Assembly (NCBI GenBank): GCA_034717695.1
Contig: JAYELS010000005.1
Location: forward strand, 319,586 to 383,585
Reading direction: 5' to 3'
DNA: 64,000 nucleotides
Source of the DNA: NAT127 sp034717695
Lineage (GTDB): Bacteria; Pseudomonadota; Gammaproteobacteria; Pseudomonadales; Porticoccaceae
In this document: piece after piece, positions 1 to 9,057 of the stretch
Layout of the letters: every line of letters begins with the position of its first letter
Position numbering within the stretch: position 1 is the first letter of the stretch
Made by a program: the position numbers and the translations under genes
The notes under the pieces: generated by a model
Seen by the model: the letters and a program-made list of their open reading frames with translations, nothing else
Databases searched by the model: none
Told to the model about the DNA's origin: nothing

Positions 1-2
1 CC

Positions 3-1334
3 CGCCGCCACGGGCGCCGCTGGTGGCAGACGGTGAAATGCGCCGCGCCGTCCACCGGCGGCCTCAGCCAGCGCCCGGAGTGGGAGCAACCCTTCCTCGC
101 CGCCTTCGATTTCTCCGCCATCGACGACGCCGCCGTGGCCAAGCGCCTGGCGCGCCACAGGGACGACCTGGTGCCCCTGTTCAGCACCCGCTTCCGGCGC
201 GAGACCCGGGTCCACCAGCCGGACGCCGACACCCGCATCCTGGTGATGATCGACACCGGCGAACTGGTCTGTGGCGAGGCCCGGGAGGGGATCTGCGAGC
301 TGGAACTGGAACTGGCGGCGGGTACGCCCCTCGACCTGTTGCACTTCGCCCGGCAATTGGCGGAAACCCCGACGCTGCTGCCCCTCGACACCAGCAAGGC
401 GGAGCGGGGCTACCGGCTGTTCGCGGGGCTGGCGCCGTCCCCGGCGAAGGCCGCCCCCTCGCCCCTCGACCCGGGCCAGTCCCCGGTGGAGGCGTTTCGC
501 GCCCTCGCCGCCGGCGGCCTGCGCCACTGGCAGGCCAACGTGGCGGGGGCCGCGGCGGGGGACGACCCGGAGTTCGTCCACCAGCTGCGGGTATCCCAGC
601 GCCGGCTGCGCTCCCTGATCGCCCTGTTCGCCCCCGCCCTGCCCGCCGGGATGGTCAGCCAGTGGCGGGCGCTGTTGCGGGACAACGCCGCCAGCGTCGG
701 CGATACCCGCGACCTGGACGTGCTGGCGGACCAGATCATCGCCCCGGTGGCGGGGGTCACCGACGCCGAGATCGCCGCCCTCGGCAGGCTCGCCGCCCGC
801 ATCGCCAGCGCCCGGGAGGCCGCCCGCTCGGAGGGACGGGGCGCCCTCGACAGCGCCCGGCAGGGACGGCTGCTGCTCGACTTCGCCATTGCCCTCGACA
901 CCCTGCCCACCAACAACCTGATCGGCGCCGTGGACCTCGGCGCCTTTGCCCGCCTCCAGCTGGATGTGGTGGCCAAGCGGGTGGCCAAGCGCCTGCGGGC
1001 GGCGCGGGGCCTGGAGCCGGCCCCCCTCCACGCCCTGCGCATCGCCCTCAAGCAGCTGCGCTACAACCTGGAGTTCCTCGCCCCGCTGCTGGCGGGGAAG
1101 CCCCTCGCCCGCTACCTGAAAGTGATGGCAAGGGCCCAGGACGCCCTCGGCTTCATCCACGACCTCGACGTGGCCCGGGAGCGCCTCGCCCTGGAGGCCG
1201 GGGACGACGCCGCGCTGCAGCGCGCCACCGCCTTTGTGTGCGGCTGGCACGGGCCCCGCTACCAACGCCTCTGCCGGCGGGCGGTGGACGACCTCCGGGC
1301 CCTGTTCAAGGCCCCCGCCCCCTGGCAGTCGTAG
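3..1334 (+). CDS. CYTH-CHAD domain protein (YgiF-like triphosphatase), 5' truncated by window edge
   Basis: The reading frame is open from base 3, and the residues before the first internal GTG (RRHGRRWWQTVK) fit the middle of a CYTH domain, so the true start lies outside the window. The visible 443 residues hold the second half of a CYTH (triphosphate tunnel) domain, with acidic/basic strand motifs such as TRFRRETR and RILVMIDTGE up to about residue 140. A helical CHAD domain rich in His, Arg and Lys follows (FVHQLRVSQRRLRS, ALRIALKQLRYNLEFL). CYTH-CHAD proteins such as E. coli YgiF hydrolyse inorganic triphosphate, and CHAD domains bind polyphosphate; the exact substrate here is inferred. 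The stop is 9 bases before the next gene's GTG. Confidence 0.9.
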   Translation, partial: RRHGRRWWQTVKCAAPSTGGLSQRPEWEQPFLAAFDFSAIDDAAVAKRLARHRDDLVPLFSTRFRRETRVHQPDADTRILVMIDTGELVCGEAREGICELELELAAGTPLDLLHFARQLAETPTLLPLDTSKAERGYRLFAGLAPSPAKAAPSPLDPGQSPVEAFRALAAGGLRHWQANVAGAAAGDDPEFVHQLRVSQRRLRSLIALFAPALPAGMVSQWRALLRDNAASVGDTRDLDVLADQIIAPVAGVTDAEIAALGRLAARIASAREAARSEGRGALDSARQGRLLLDFAIALDTLPTNNLIGAVDLGAFARLQLDVVAKRVAKRLRAARGLEPAPLHALRIALKQLRYNLEFLAPLLAGKPLARYLKVMARAQDALGFIHDLDVARERLALEAGDDAALQRATAFVCGWHGPRYQRLCRRAVDDLRALFKAPAPWQS

Positions 1335-1343
1335 CGCATCGCG

Positions 1344-2423
1344 GTGGACTACCCCTTCCTGCGCCGGGAATTTCTCGACCTCCTCGAAGACAGCGGCAGC
1401 GTCGGCCCCGCCAGCGGCTGGACCCCCAGCCACCTCGCCATCGTCGCGGGCGGCGCGGAGCAGGCCTTCATGCCCCTCTACCTCAAGGATCACTCCTGGG
1501 GTGAATACGTGTTCGACTGGGCCTGGGCCGACGCCTGGCGCCGCCACGGCCTCCCCTACTACCCGAAGCTGCTGACCGCCATCCCCTTCACCCCCGCCAC
1601 CGGCCCGCGCATCCGCTTCGCCCCCGGCGCCGACCGCCCGGCCCTCAGCCGCCACCTGGTGGCAAAGGCCATCGAGCTGGCCCGGGAGAGGGGCGCCAGC
1701 GGCTGGCATATCCTCTTCCCCGACGTCGACCAGCTGGCCCTGCTGGAGGCCGTTGACGACCCCCGCCTGCTGCGCCGCACCGGCACCCAGTTCCACTGGT
1801 TCAACCGGGGCTACGGGGATTTCGACGCCTTTCTCGCCGCCCTCGCCTCCCGCAAGCGCAAGATGATCCGCCGCGAGCGGCGCCAGGTGGCGGAGCAGGG
1901 CTTTGCCATCGAGATGCTGACCGGCGCGGATATCGGCCCCGACCTCTGGGCCTTCTTCCACCGGGTCTACCACCGCACTTACCTCAAGCGCAGCGGCGGC
2001 GCCGGCTACCTCAGCGCAGAGTTTTTCGCCGGCCTCGGCGCGGCCATGGGGGGCCAGGTGGCCATGGCGGTGGCCCGCAAGGGGGGCCGTCCGGTGGCCG
2101 CCGCGCTTTATTTTCGCGACGACCAAACCCTCTACGGTCGCTACTGGGGCTGCGAGGGGGAATACGACTTTCTCCACTTCGAACTGTGCTACTACAGAGG
2201 CATCGACTTCGCCATCGCCTTGGGGCTCGAAAAATTCGATGCCGGCGCCCAGGGGGAGCACAAGATCCTGCGGGGCTTCACCCCGGTGGCCACCCACTCC
2301 CTGCACTGGATCGCGCACCCGGGCTTCGCCGAGGCGGTGGCCCGCTTCCTCCGGGAAGAGGAGGCCAACGTCGATCGCTACCGGGAAGAGGCGGCGGAGT
2401 TGCTGCCCTTCAAGGCCGGGTAA
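1344..2423 (+). CDS. FemAB-like GNAT-fold protein (COG3146/DUF482 family)
   Basis: A 359-residue protein with the family's landmarks: DYPFLRREFLDLLEDSGSV near the start, then MPLYLKDHSWGEYVFDWAWA, a basic KRKMIRRERRQ helix and the C-terminal GAQGEHKILRGF motif. The family is often labelled peptidoglycan biosynthesis/N-acyltransferase because of its FemAB/GNAT resemblance, but its substrate is not established. The first usable start is GTG at 1344, in the same frame as the preceding CYTH-CHAD gene and only three codons after its TAG. Homologues as I recall them carry roughly 10-15 more residues before the NPFLRHEF-type motif, so the N-terminus looks short. Its 3' end overlaps the convergent DUF938 gene by 14 bases. 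Confidence 0.85.
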   Translation: MDYPFLRREFLDLLEDSGSVGPASGWTPSHLAIVAGGAEQAFMPLYLKDHSWGEYVFDWAWADAWRRHGLPYYPKLLTAIPFTPATGPRIRFAPGADRPALSRHLVAKAIELARERGASGWHILFPDVDQLALLEAVDDPRLLRRTGTQFHWFNRGYGDFDAFLAALASRKRKMIRRERRQVAEQGFAIEMLTGADIGPDLWAFFHRVYHRTYLKRSGGAGYLSAEFFAGLGAAMGGQVAMAVARKGGRPVAAALYFRDDQTLYGRYWGCEGEYDFLHFELCYYRGIDFAIALGLEKFDAGAQGEHKILRGFTPVATHSLHWIAHPGFAEAVARFLREEEANVDRYREEAAELLPFKAG

Positions 2424-3000
2424 ACACCAGCAGCTGGTTGTTGGCCGGCAGCGGGTTGTCCTCAACCAGTGAAAATCCCTCTCCCCGGGCAAGGTCGACA
2501 ATGGCCTCGATGTCGCGGATGCCCTGGTGGGGGGCGCTGGCCCTGAGCTGGGCGTCGAAGCGGGCGTTGCTGTCGGTGGTGAAGGCACCGCCGTACTTGA
2601 AGGGGCCGTAGAGGGCGATCACCGCCCGGGGCGCGGCGACGCGACCGATGCCGGCGAACATCGCCGCCACCGCCGACCAGGCCATGATGTGGCAGGTGTT
2701 GGCGGAGAAAATGGCGTCGAAGGGGCCCTCCGGCCAGGGGCCGCGCTCAACGTCGAGGACGAGGGGCCGAGCCAGGTTGGGGGCGGGGTATTCGTCGATC
2801 CAGGCGTTGATACCCGGGTGATTGTGGGCCAGGTCGCTGGTCTGCCAGTGGAGGTGGGCCAGGCGGGGGGCGAAGTGGACGGCGTGCTGGCCGGTGCCGC
2901 TGCCGATTTCGAGCACCCCGCGACAGGGGGCGAAAACCCGTTCGAGCACCGCGAGGATGGGGCCCTGGTTGTTGGCGCAGGCCTGGGAGAAGGGCTTCAC
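2410..3000 (-). CDS. DUF938 SAM-dependent methyltransferase
   Basis: A 196-residue class I methyltransferase fold protein. EIGSGTGQHAVHFAPRL is the SAM-binding glycine loop, and SANTCHIMAW and LYGPFKYGGAFT are typical of DUF938 proteins, whose methyl acceptor is unknown. The start is taken as GTG at 3000 because it forms a GTGA overlap with the stop of yaaA (TGA, 2999-2997), implying translational coupling; the first residues then read VKPFSQACANNQGPIL, as in relatives. Longer versions starting inside yaaA are unlikely. Probably co-transcribed with yaaA. Confidence 0.88.
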   Translation of the reverse strand: MKPFSQACANNQGPILAVLERVFAPCRGVLEIGSGTGQHAVHFAPRLAHLHWQTSDLAHNHPGINAWIDEYPAPNLARPLVLDVERGPWPEGPFDAIFSANTCHIMAWSAVAAMFAGIGRVAAPRAVIALYGPFKYGGAFTTDSNARFDAQLRASAPHQGIRDIEAIVDLARGEGFSLVEDNPLPANNQLLVFTRP

Positions 3001-3782
3001 TCGCCACCCCCGTCCCGGGTGAACACCCATTCCCGGGGGGACGACATGGCCGGGTTGTAGCGGTAGCCGCCGCCGTCGAAGCCCTTGATGGCCTCCGGGT
3101 CGGTGAGGCGCTGACGGATGATGTGGCCGGCCATCATGCCCCGGGCCTTCTTGGCGTGGAAGCTGATGATCTTGTACTGGCCGCCCTTCCAGTCCTTGAA
3201 CACCGGGGTGATGATCTCGGCGTCGAGCTTTTGGGGTATCACCGCCTTGAAGTACTCCTGGGAGGCGAGGTTGATCAGCACCCGCTGGCCGGGTTTGTCC
3301 CGGGCGAGCCGCTGGTTAAGGGCGAGGGTGATGCGCTCGCCCCAGAATTCGTAGAGGTTTTTGCCCCGGCGGTTGGCGAAGGGGGTGCCCATTTCGAGGC
3401 GGTAGGGCTGCATCAGGTCGAGGGGTTTGAGCAGGCCGTAGAGGCCGGAGAGGATGGCCAGGTGCTTTTGCGCCCATTTGAGGTCGCGGGCATCGAGGCG
3501 GTCGGCGGCGAGGCCGGTGTAGACGTCCCCCTTGAAGGCGAGGATCGCCTGGCGGGCGTTGGCCTCGGTGAAGGGGCGCGTCCAGTCCTGGTAGCGGCCG
3601 GCGTTGAGGGCACCGAGCTTGTCGCTGATGCCCATGAGGGTGGAGACCTCCGGCGGGCTCAGGGCCCGCAACTCGCCGATCAGGGCCTCGGCATCGTCGA
3701 GAAAATCGGGCTGGCTGTGGTCGCGGACCTTGATGGGGGAGTCGTAATCGAGGGTCTTGGCGGGGGAGATGACGATCAGCAT
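2997..3782 (-). CDS. yaaA: Peroxide stress protein YaaA
   Basis: A 261-residue member of the YaaA/DUF328 family, starting at the ATG giving MLIVISPAKTLDYDSP, the usual N-terminus. Conserved motifs include LMGISDKLGALNAGRYQDW, FKGDVYTGL, LSGLYGLLKPLDLMQPYRLEMGT, NLASQEYFKAV and ISFHAKKARGMMAG. In E. coli YaaA is induced by OxyR and limits free iron and DNA damage under peroxide stress; a DNA-binding fold has been described for the family. The 151-bp upstream gap is shared with the divergent cyclase gene and shows no obvious operator by eye. The stop overlaps the DUF938 start. Confidence 0.95.
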   Translation of the reverse strand: MLIVISPAKTLDYDSPIKVRDHSQPDFLDDAEALIGELRALSPPEVSTLMGISDKLGALNAGRYQDWTRPFTEANARQAILAFKGDVYTGLAADRLDARDLKWAQKHLAILSGLYGLLKPLDLMQPYRLEMGTPFANRRGKNLYEFWGERITLALNQRLARDKPGQRVLINLASQEYFKAVIPQKLDAEIITPVFKDWKGGQYKIISFHAKKARGMMAGHIIRQRLTDPEAIKGFDGGGYRYNPAMSSPREWVFTRDGGGE

Positions 3783-3933
3783 GGATATTCCGAGGCAAGG
3801 GCAGGGGCCCAACCTTAGAGAAGCCGCCGCAAAAAGTGAATAGCGGGCCGGGGGCGGCGATTTTGCGCTTCCCGCCAATGGCACAAAGCCGATATATTCG
3901 GGGCCGACATAACGACACCGCGCGGTAGCCGGC

Positions 3934-5334
3934 ATGGATCCTCGGTCTGATCTCAACCGCTTGGCGCTGCCCTGGCTGCTGGTGCTGGCGGGGGCCTACT
4001 ATCTCGGCGCGCTGCTGGGCACCGGGCTGCTCACCCTGCACCCGGCCAACATCACCCTGTTGTGGCTGCCCGCCGGCGCCGGCTTGATCATGGCCATGGG
4101 GGGCGGCTGGCGGGCGCTGCCGCTGATCGCCCTGGCGAGCTTTGCGGTGCGGGGGCCACCTCTTTTGGCGGACGGCATGGGTCCATCGCCCTGGCTGCAT
4201 GCCGCCGTCGCCGCCCTGGGGGATGGCCTGGTGCCCTGTCTCGCCGCCTGGGCGTTCCGCGCCGGGCTCGGGGGGGCTCTTGGCCGGGCGCGGGATCTCG
4301 GGCCGTTCACCGTCTATGTCTGCCTGTTGCCGGCGCTGGTGGGGGCGGGCATCGCCACCCTCAACCTCATGGCCGCGGGCCATATCATCGCCGCCAGCGC
4401 CGCGCGGGTCGCCGCCAACGGGGTGCTGGCCCAGGTGCTCGGTATTCTCCTGGTGTGGCCCCTCTATCAGCTGTGGCGGGAATCCCCGCCCCGGGGGCTC
4501 GCCACCTGGGGCTGGATCCTGGCCGCCCTCGCCACCAACACCGGGCTGCTGGCGGTGACCGGCAAGGGCCTGAGTGGCATGGTGTTCTTCATCCTGCCGG
4601 TGCTGCTGATGCTGGTGTTCAAGGCCGGCGCCCCCGGGGCGCTGCTGGGGCTGCTGGCCACGGTGGTGGGGCTGATAGCGGCGTCCACCGAAGTGCAGGG
4701 CCCCTGCGTGCCCGCCAACGACCCCAGCGCCCGGCCGATGCTGATGGGCTTTGTGTTCACCATGACCTACGTGACCCTGAGCCTGTGCCTGTACTACCGG
4801 GAGTTGCTGGCCTCCGACAGCTCCCGCCAGCGCTGGCAGGAGGCGGCGCTCCACGACTCCCTGACGGGCCTGGCCAATCGCCGCGCCCTGATGAAGGCCC
4901 TGGGGGACGAGTACAACCGCACCCAGCGCACCGGGCGGCCCTTCGCCCTCGCCATCCTCGACATCGACCACTTCAAGCGCATCAACGACCGCCACGGCCA
5001 TCAGGCCGGCGACCGGGTGCTGCAGGCCATCGCCCGCACCCTCCGGGACAATTGCCGGGATATCGACACGGTGGCGCGGATCGGCGGCGAGGAGTTCGCC
5101 ATCCTGCTGCCGGAAACCACCACCGCCGCCGCCCTGCCCGCCCTCACCCGCATCCTCGCCGCGGTGGCGGCCATGGACACCGGCCTCGGCGGCGGGGAGG
5201 CCCACCTCACCCTCAGCATCGGGGTGGTGGACGCCAGCGAGGGCGAGGGTATCGAGGGGCTCCTGACGGCGGCGGACGGGCGGCTCTACCGGGCCAAGGG
5301 GGAGGGGCGGGACAGGATCGTCGCCACCCCCTAA
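3934..5334 (+). CDS. MASE1-GGDEF diguanylate cyclase
   Basis: A 466-residue inner-membrane protein. Residues 10-290 form about eight hydrophobic segments of MASE1 type (LPWLLVLAGAYYLGALLG, NITLLWLPAGAGLIMAM), a predicted sensor of unknown ligand. A short linker leads to a cytoplasmic GGDEF domain from about 305 (DSLTGLANRRALM). The active-site motif is GGEEF (384-388), and an RxxD product-inhibition site (RDID, 375-378) sits five residues before it, so an active, feedback-inhibited c-di-GMP synthase is predicted. Its stop overlaps the convergent TonB receptor gene by 4 bases. Confidence 0.93.
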   Translation: MDPRSDLNRLALPWLLVLAGAYYLGALLGTGLLTLHPANITLLWLPAGAGLIMAMGGGWRALPLIALASFAVRGPPLLADGMGPSPWLHAAVAALGDGLVPCLAAWAFRAGLGGALGRARDLGPFTVYVCLLPALVGAGIATLNLMAAGHIIAASAARVAANGVLAQVLGILLVWPLYQLWRESPPRGLATWGWILAALATNTGLLAVTGKGLSGMVFFILPVLLMLVFKAGAPGALLGLLATVVGLIAASTEVQGPCVPANDPSARPMLMGFVFTMTYVTLSLCLYYRELLASDSSRQRWQEAALHDSLTGLANRRALMKALGDEYNRTQRTGRPFALAILDIDHFKRINDRHGHQAGDRVLQAIARTLRDNCRDIDTVARIGGEEFAILLPETTTAAALPALTRILAAVAAMDTGLGGGEAHLTLSIGVVDASEGEGIEGLLTAADGRLYRAKGEGRDRIVATP

Positions 5335-7376
5335 AGGGCGAGATCGACCCCGAGGTAAAGTCCCCGGGGCTCCCCGGGGAAGTAGCGGTCGCCGCCGAAG
5401 CTGGTGAAGTCGGCGCGCTCCGCGTAGCGGCTGTCGAACAGGTTCACCAGCCGCGCCGAGAGTTCGAGCCGGGGAGTCGGCGCCCACCGCCCCCGAAGGT
5501 GGAAGAGGTCGTGGCCGCCGTAGCGGTGGCGGTTCTCCGGGTCGGTGTAGTAGCTGCCCATGCGCAGCCATTCCAGCTCCAGGCGGGCGCTGTCGCCGGG
5601 GTTCCAGCCCAGCTGGGCGGTGGCGAAATGGCGGGGCGCGGTGTCCACGTCGTTGCCGTCGATATCCACGCCGCCGAGGACCTCGCTGTAGGCGTAGCGG
5701 TGGCGGGCAGCGGTGGCGGCGAGGTTGAGATCGACGGCGTCCGTCACCCGGTAGTGGAGCGCCAGCTCCAGCCCCCGGTGCTCACTTTCGCCGTTGCTGA
5801 CGTTGAAGAAGTCGGTGTCGCGGAAGATCAGGTTGTCCTTGGCCATGGCGTAGGCGGTGACCTCGTAGCGCAGCCGCCCGCTGGCGCCCCGGGCGCCGAT
5901 CTCCAGGCTGTCGAGCCGTTCCGAATCCAGGTCAGCAACCTGTTGCGCCCGCTCCAGGCGGTACAGTTCCACCCCCTGGGGGGCGCGAAAACCCCGCGCC
6001 AGGGTGGCGAACAGCTGGTGGTCCGCCGCCAGCTGATAGAGCAGCCCGAGTTTCGGGGAGAGGTTGTCGAAGCGGTCCTTGCGGTCCGCCGGGCGGCTGT
6101 AGCGGCAGCCGCCGAAGCCGCAGGGGGTGCCGTCCTCCCGGGTGCGGCCGGCGATCATGCGGTTGTCGTAGTCGTAGGCCATGTGCTCGTAGCGCACCCC
6201 GGCGGACAGCCTCCAGTCGGGCGCGAAGGACCAGTCCCACTGCACGAAGGGCGCCAGCTGCCAGATGGCGACCCGGTAGTCGTAGTGGCGGCCCACGGGG
6301 ATGGTCTCCCGCAGCAGGGGCGAGCCCTCCGCGGGGCTGTCCTGGCCCTGGCGCAGCCAGCCCCGGCTGAGCTCCCCGTCGACACCGGCGATGAGCCGGC
6401 TGTCATCGCCGTGGCGGTAGAGGGCGGCCTGCACCCCGGCGCTGCGCTGGCCGTTCTCCTCCAGGGGCTGGCCCGGCAAAAAGTGCTGGAGAAACGCCAT
6501 CTCGCTCCAGCGGGCGTAGGGGGTAACCACCCACCCGGGGCGCTCGCCGGCGTCCGCCACCCGGGTCCAGAGGCGCGCGGCGCGGGCGTCCCGGTAGGCC
6601 TCGGGGTTGGGGTTGGTGCGGGACAGGGAGCGGTCCCGGTAGGCCCCAGGGCCCTCCACGAAGCCGGCGGTCTCCTGGTTGAGGTTGACGGCGGTGAGGC
6701 CGCTGGTGATGTCCACGCCCCCGCCCCGGTGGCGGTGGGCGAGGCTCAGCTTCTGCTGGTCCACCCCCGAGTCGTCCCGGTAGCCCCCGTCGCGGCTGGC
6801 GGTGAAGGCGACGGCAAGATCTTCGCCGCCGCCCCGGAGGCGCAGGCGCCCGTAATCGTGGGGGCCGCCCTCGAGGCCGAGGCGCCAGTCCCGATCGAAC
6901 GCCGCCGGGCCGATCACGTTGACCACCCCGTGGAGGGCGTTGGAGCCATACAGGGCGTTGCCGGGGCCGCGGATCACCTCGATGCGGGCGGCCGCCTCGC
7001 TGTGGGCCTCGAACAGTTCGTTGACATTGCAAAGGCCCGCCGGGCGCAGGGGAATGCCGTCCTCGGCCATCAGGAAGCTGCCGCAGGCGCCGGCCCCGGA
7101 CAGCACCGGGGAGCGGATCGCCGGCAGGTACTCCTGGCCGTTGTTGCGGTGGATGCCCACCCCGGGCAGCCGCGCCAGGGCCTCCTGGATATGGACTTGG
7201 GCAGTCATCGCCAGGGCGTCGCCGTCGATGGCGGCGCTGTTGCCGATCAGCTCGGCGGCGGCTTCCGGCACCCGGGTGGCGGTGATGATCACCTCGTCGA
7301 GGCGGGGCGCCTCGCCGTGGGCCCCCAGGGTGACGGCGAGGGCGGCGAACAGGGCGAGGGTGAAGCGGTTGGTCAT
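5331..7376 (-). CDS. TonB-dependent outer-membrane receptor next to a sugar dehydrogenase
   Basis: A 681-residue receptor. The start is ATG 7376 (MTNRFTLALFAALAV), giving a signal peptide cut after ...LGAHG. The plug follows with a TonB-box-like DEVIITATRVPEAA, LARLPGVGIHRNNGQ and RIEVIRGPGNALYGSNALHGVVNVI; the rest is a beta-barrel ending GLYLGVDLAL. Cysteines in the plug (GAGACGSF, GLCNVNEL) and in a loop (CGFGGC) may form disulfides. It is the last gene of a minus-strand group after a quinoprotein-type sugar dehydrogenase 35 bases upstream. The ligand is not evident from sequence; uptake of PQQ or a sugar-related compound is a context guess. Confidence 0.92.
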   Translation of the reverse strand: MTNRFTLALFAALAVTLGAHGEAPRLDEVIITATRVPEAAAELIGNSAAIDGDALAMTAQVHIQEALARLPGVGIHRNNGQEYLPAIRSPVLSGAGACGSFLMAEDGIPLRPAGLCNVNELFEAHSEAAARIEVIRGPGNALYGSNALHGVVNVIGPAAFDRDWRLGLEGGPHDYGRLRLRGGGEDLAVAFTASRDGGYRDDSGVDQQKLSLAHRHRGGGVDITSGLTAVNLNQETAGFVEGPGAYRDRSLSRTNPNPEAYRDARAARLWTRVADAGERPGWVVTPYARWSEMAFLQHFLPGQPLEENGQRSAGVQAALYRHGDDSRLIAGVDGELSRGWLRQGQDSPAEGSPLLRETIPVGRHYDYRVAIWQLAPFVQWDWSFAPDWRLSAGVRYEHMAYDYDNRMIAGRTREDGTPCGFGGCRYSRPADRKDRFDNLSPKLGLLYQLAADHQLFATLARGFRAPQGVELYRLERAQQVADLDSERLDSLEIGARGASGRLRYEVTAYAMAKDNLIFRDTDFFNVSNGESEHRGLELALHYRVTDAVDLNLAATAARHRYAYSEVLGGVDIDGNDVDTAPRHFATAQLGWNPGDSARLELEWLRMGSYYTDPENRHRYGGHDLFHLRGRWAPTPRLELSARLVNLFDSRYAERADFTSFGGDRYFPGEPRGLYLGVDLAL

Positions 7377-7411
7377 GGCTGGCAAAACCTTGCGGCGGGG
7401 CGGTTGGCGGC

Positions 7412-8539
7412 TCAGGGGGCGGCGGGGGTGATGCGCAATACCCGGCCGGCGACGTTGTCGGTGACCAGGTAGAGGGCGCCGTCGGGGCCGAAGCGGACAT
7501 CGCGGATGCGCTCGCCGATGTCCTCGAACAGCGCCTCCCGGGCCACGGTGCCGTCGGCCCCGAGGCGCACCCGCTGCACCTGGGTGCCCTTCAGCATCCC
7601 GGCGAACAGGTCACCTTCCCACTCGGGCCACAGGCAGCCCCGGCACTGGGCGAGGCCGGAGGGGGCGAGGGACGGGGTCCAGTGGGTGAGGGGCGGCACG
7701 GTGCCCGGGTACTCGGTATAAGGGGTGATGGCGGCGCCGGTGTAGTCGACGCCATGGGTGGCCAGGGGCCAGCCGTAGTTGTTGCCGGGCTCGAGCCGGT
7801 TGAGCTCGTCGCCCCCCCGGGGGCCGTGCTCGGTGGCGTACACCGCACCGGTCTTCGCATCCACCACCAGGCCCTGGGGGTTGCGGTGGCCGTAGCTCCA
7901 GATTTCGGCGCGGGCATCGTCGCGGCCGACAAAGGGGTTGTCGGCGGGCACGCCACCGTTTTCATCGATGCGGATCACGGATCCCAGCATGCTGGTGAGG
8001 TCCTGGGCCTTCTCCCGGTACTGGGCGCCGTCGCCCACGGTGACCAGCAGGGTGCCGTCCGGGAGGAAGGCGAGGCGCCCGCCGAAGTGGGCGCCGGTGT
8101 CCTTGTCGGGGCGGGCGCGGAAGATCTCGGTGAGGTTTACCAGCCTGTCGCCCACCAGCTCGCCCCGGGCCACCCGGGTGCCGTTGGCCCGGGCATTGCC
8201 GCCGGAGTAGGCCAGGTACACCAGGCGGTTGGCGGCGAAGTCGGGGTGGAGAACCACATCGGTGAGGCCGCCCTGGCTGGCGGTGTGGATATCCGCCATC
8301 ACCGCCGCGGGCTCCGCCAGCAGGCGGCCGCCGCGGACCAGGCGCAGGGCGCCGGATTTCTCCGTCACCAACAGGTCGCCACCGGGCAGAAAGGCGATGC
8401 TGTAGGGCTGGCGCAGGCCCTCCACCCAGGTTTCGACCCGCGGGTCGTCGGCGGCGGAACAGGCGGTGGCCAGGGCCAGGGCGGCAACGGCCAGCCAGGG
8501 GCGGAGAGAGCGGCGATGGCGAGCATGGCGGGACATCAT
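7412..8539 (-). CDS. PQQ-dependent aldose sugar dehydrogenase (YliI/GSDH family)
   Basis: A 375-residue secreted or lipid-anchored six-bladed propeller. The start ATG 8539 (MMSRHARHRR) yields a signal ending LALATACSAADD, with a possible lipobox cysteine. Family motifs are LRQPYSIAFLPGGDLLVTEKSG, GGLTDVVLHPDF, GAHFGGRLAFLPDGTLLVTVGDG, SYGHRNPQGLVVD and TEHGPRGGDELN, matching soluble glucose/sorbosone-type dehydrogenases that use PQQ (E. coli YliI is about the same length). It would oxidise aldose sugars in the periplasm. The start overlaps the upstream membrane-protein stop (ATGA, 8536-8539). Confidence 0.92.
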   Translation of the reverse strand: MMSRHARHRRSLRPWLAVAALALATACSAADDPRVETWVEGLRQPYSIAFLPGGDLLVTEKSGALRLVRGGRLLAEPAAVMADIHTASQGGLTDVVLHPDFAANRLVYLAYSGGNARANGTRVARGELVGDRLVNLTEIFRARPDKDTGAHFGGRLAFLPDGTLLVTVGDGAQYREKAQDLTSMLGSVIRIDENGGVPADNPFVGRDDARAEIWSYGHRNPQGLVVDAKTGAVYATEHGPRGGDELNRLEPGNNYGWPLATHGVDYTGAAITPYTEYPGTVPPLTHWTPSLAPSGLAQCRGCLWPEWEGDLFAGMLKGTQVQRVRLGADGTVAREALFEDIGERIRDVRFGPDGALYLVTDNVAGRVLRITPAAP

Positions 8540-9057
8540 GGCGACGACTCCTCGGCGGGGGGGCGGTGGGGGATGGCGGCCTCCAGAACCAGGGCAAAGG
8601 CCAGGCCGCCGAGGGCGCCGGCGAGCATCTGCCCGGCGAGCCCCCAGGCGCCCCGGCTGCCGGCGTAGAGGGTAATGCCGTAGAACACCACCCGGGACAG
8701 GGCCAGCATGGCGCCCATCATGGCGGCGCCGGCGAGGGGGTAGAGCAGCCGCCGGCCCGCGCCGGTCCAGCGCCGCAGCAGGGCCGCCACCGGGAAGGCC
8801 ACGGCGAGCCCGGCGGCGATCAGCAGCGGGTAGGACACGAACAGGGCATTGAAGGCGAGGCCGTGGAGGTCGTGGAGCACCGTGGTCAGCACCACCCCCG
8901 GGCTGAACCGGGCACCGGCGTCCCTGAGCCCCAGGAGCACGAACGCCGTCTGCAACACCGAGGCCAGCAGGTAGGTGGCGAGCACCGCGGCGGCAAAGGC
9001 GAGCAGGACGCGCGCCACCCGGCGGGGGCGCCCGGGGGCGTTGGGGGGTGGCGACAT
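8536..9057 (-). CDS. Conserved membrane protein of unknown function
   Basis: A 173-residue protein starting at ATG 9057 (MSPPPNAPGRPRRVAR). A basic N-terminus is followed by four to five hydrophobic helices (VLLAFAAAVLATYLLASVL; NALFVSYPLLIAAGLAVAFPVAALL; LLYPLAGAAMMGAMLAL; LAGQMLAGALGGLAFALVLEAAI). I do not recognise a family. Its stop overlaps the dehydrogenase start by 4 bases, so it is translationally coupled with the dehydrogenase and likely heads a three-gene operon with the TonB receptor. A role in membrane support of sugar oxidation is only a context inference. Confidence 0.75.
   Translation of the reverse strand: MSPPPNAPGRPRRVARVLLAFAAAVLATYLLASVLQTAFVLLGLRDAGARFSPGVVLTTVLHDLHGLAFNALFVSYPLLIAAGLAVAFPVAALLRRWTGAGRRLLYPLAGAAMMGAMLALSRVVFYGITLYAGSRGAWGLAGQMLAGALGGLAFALVLEAAIPHRPPAEESSP

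Noticed and set aside
3316..5571. 751-codon minus-strand frame across yaaA and the cyclase gene
   Set aside because: Antisense or out of frame to both recognised genes, Pro/Gly/Gln-rich.
4062..7472. 1136-codon plus-strand frame across the cyclase and TonB receptor
   Set aside because: Same GC artefact; overlaps two well-supported genes and has no domain motifs.
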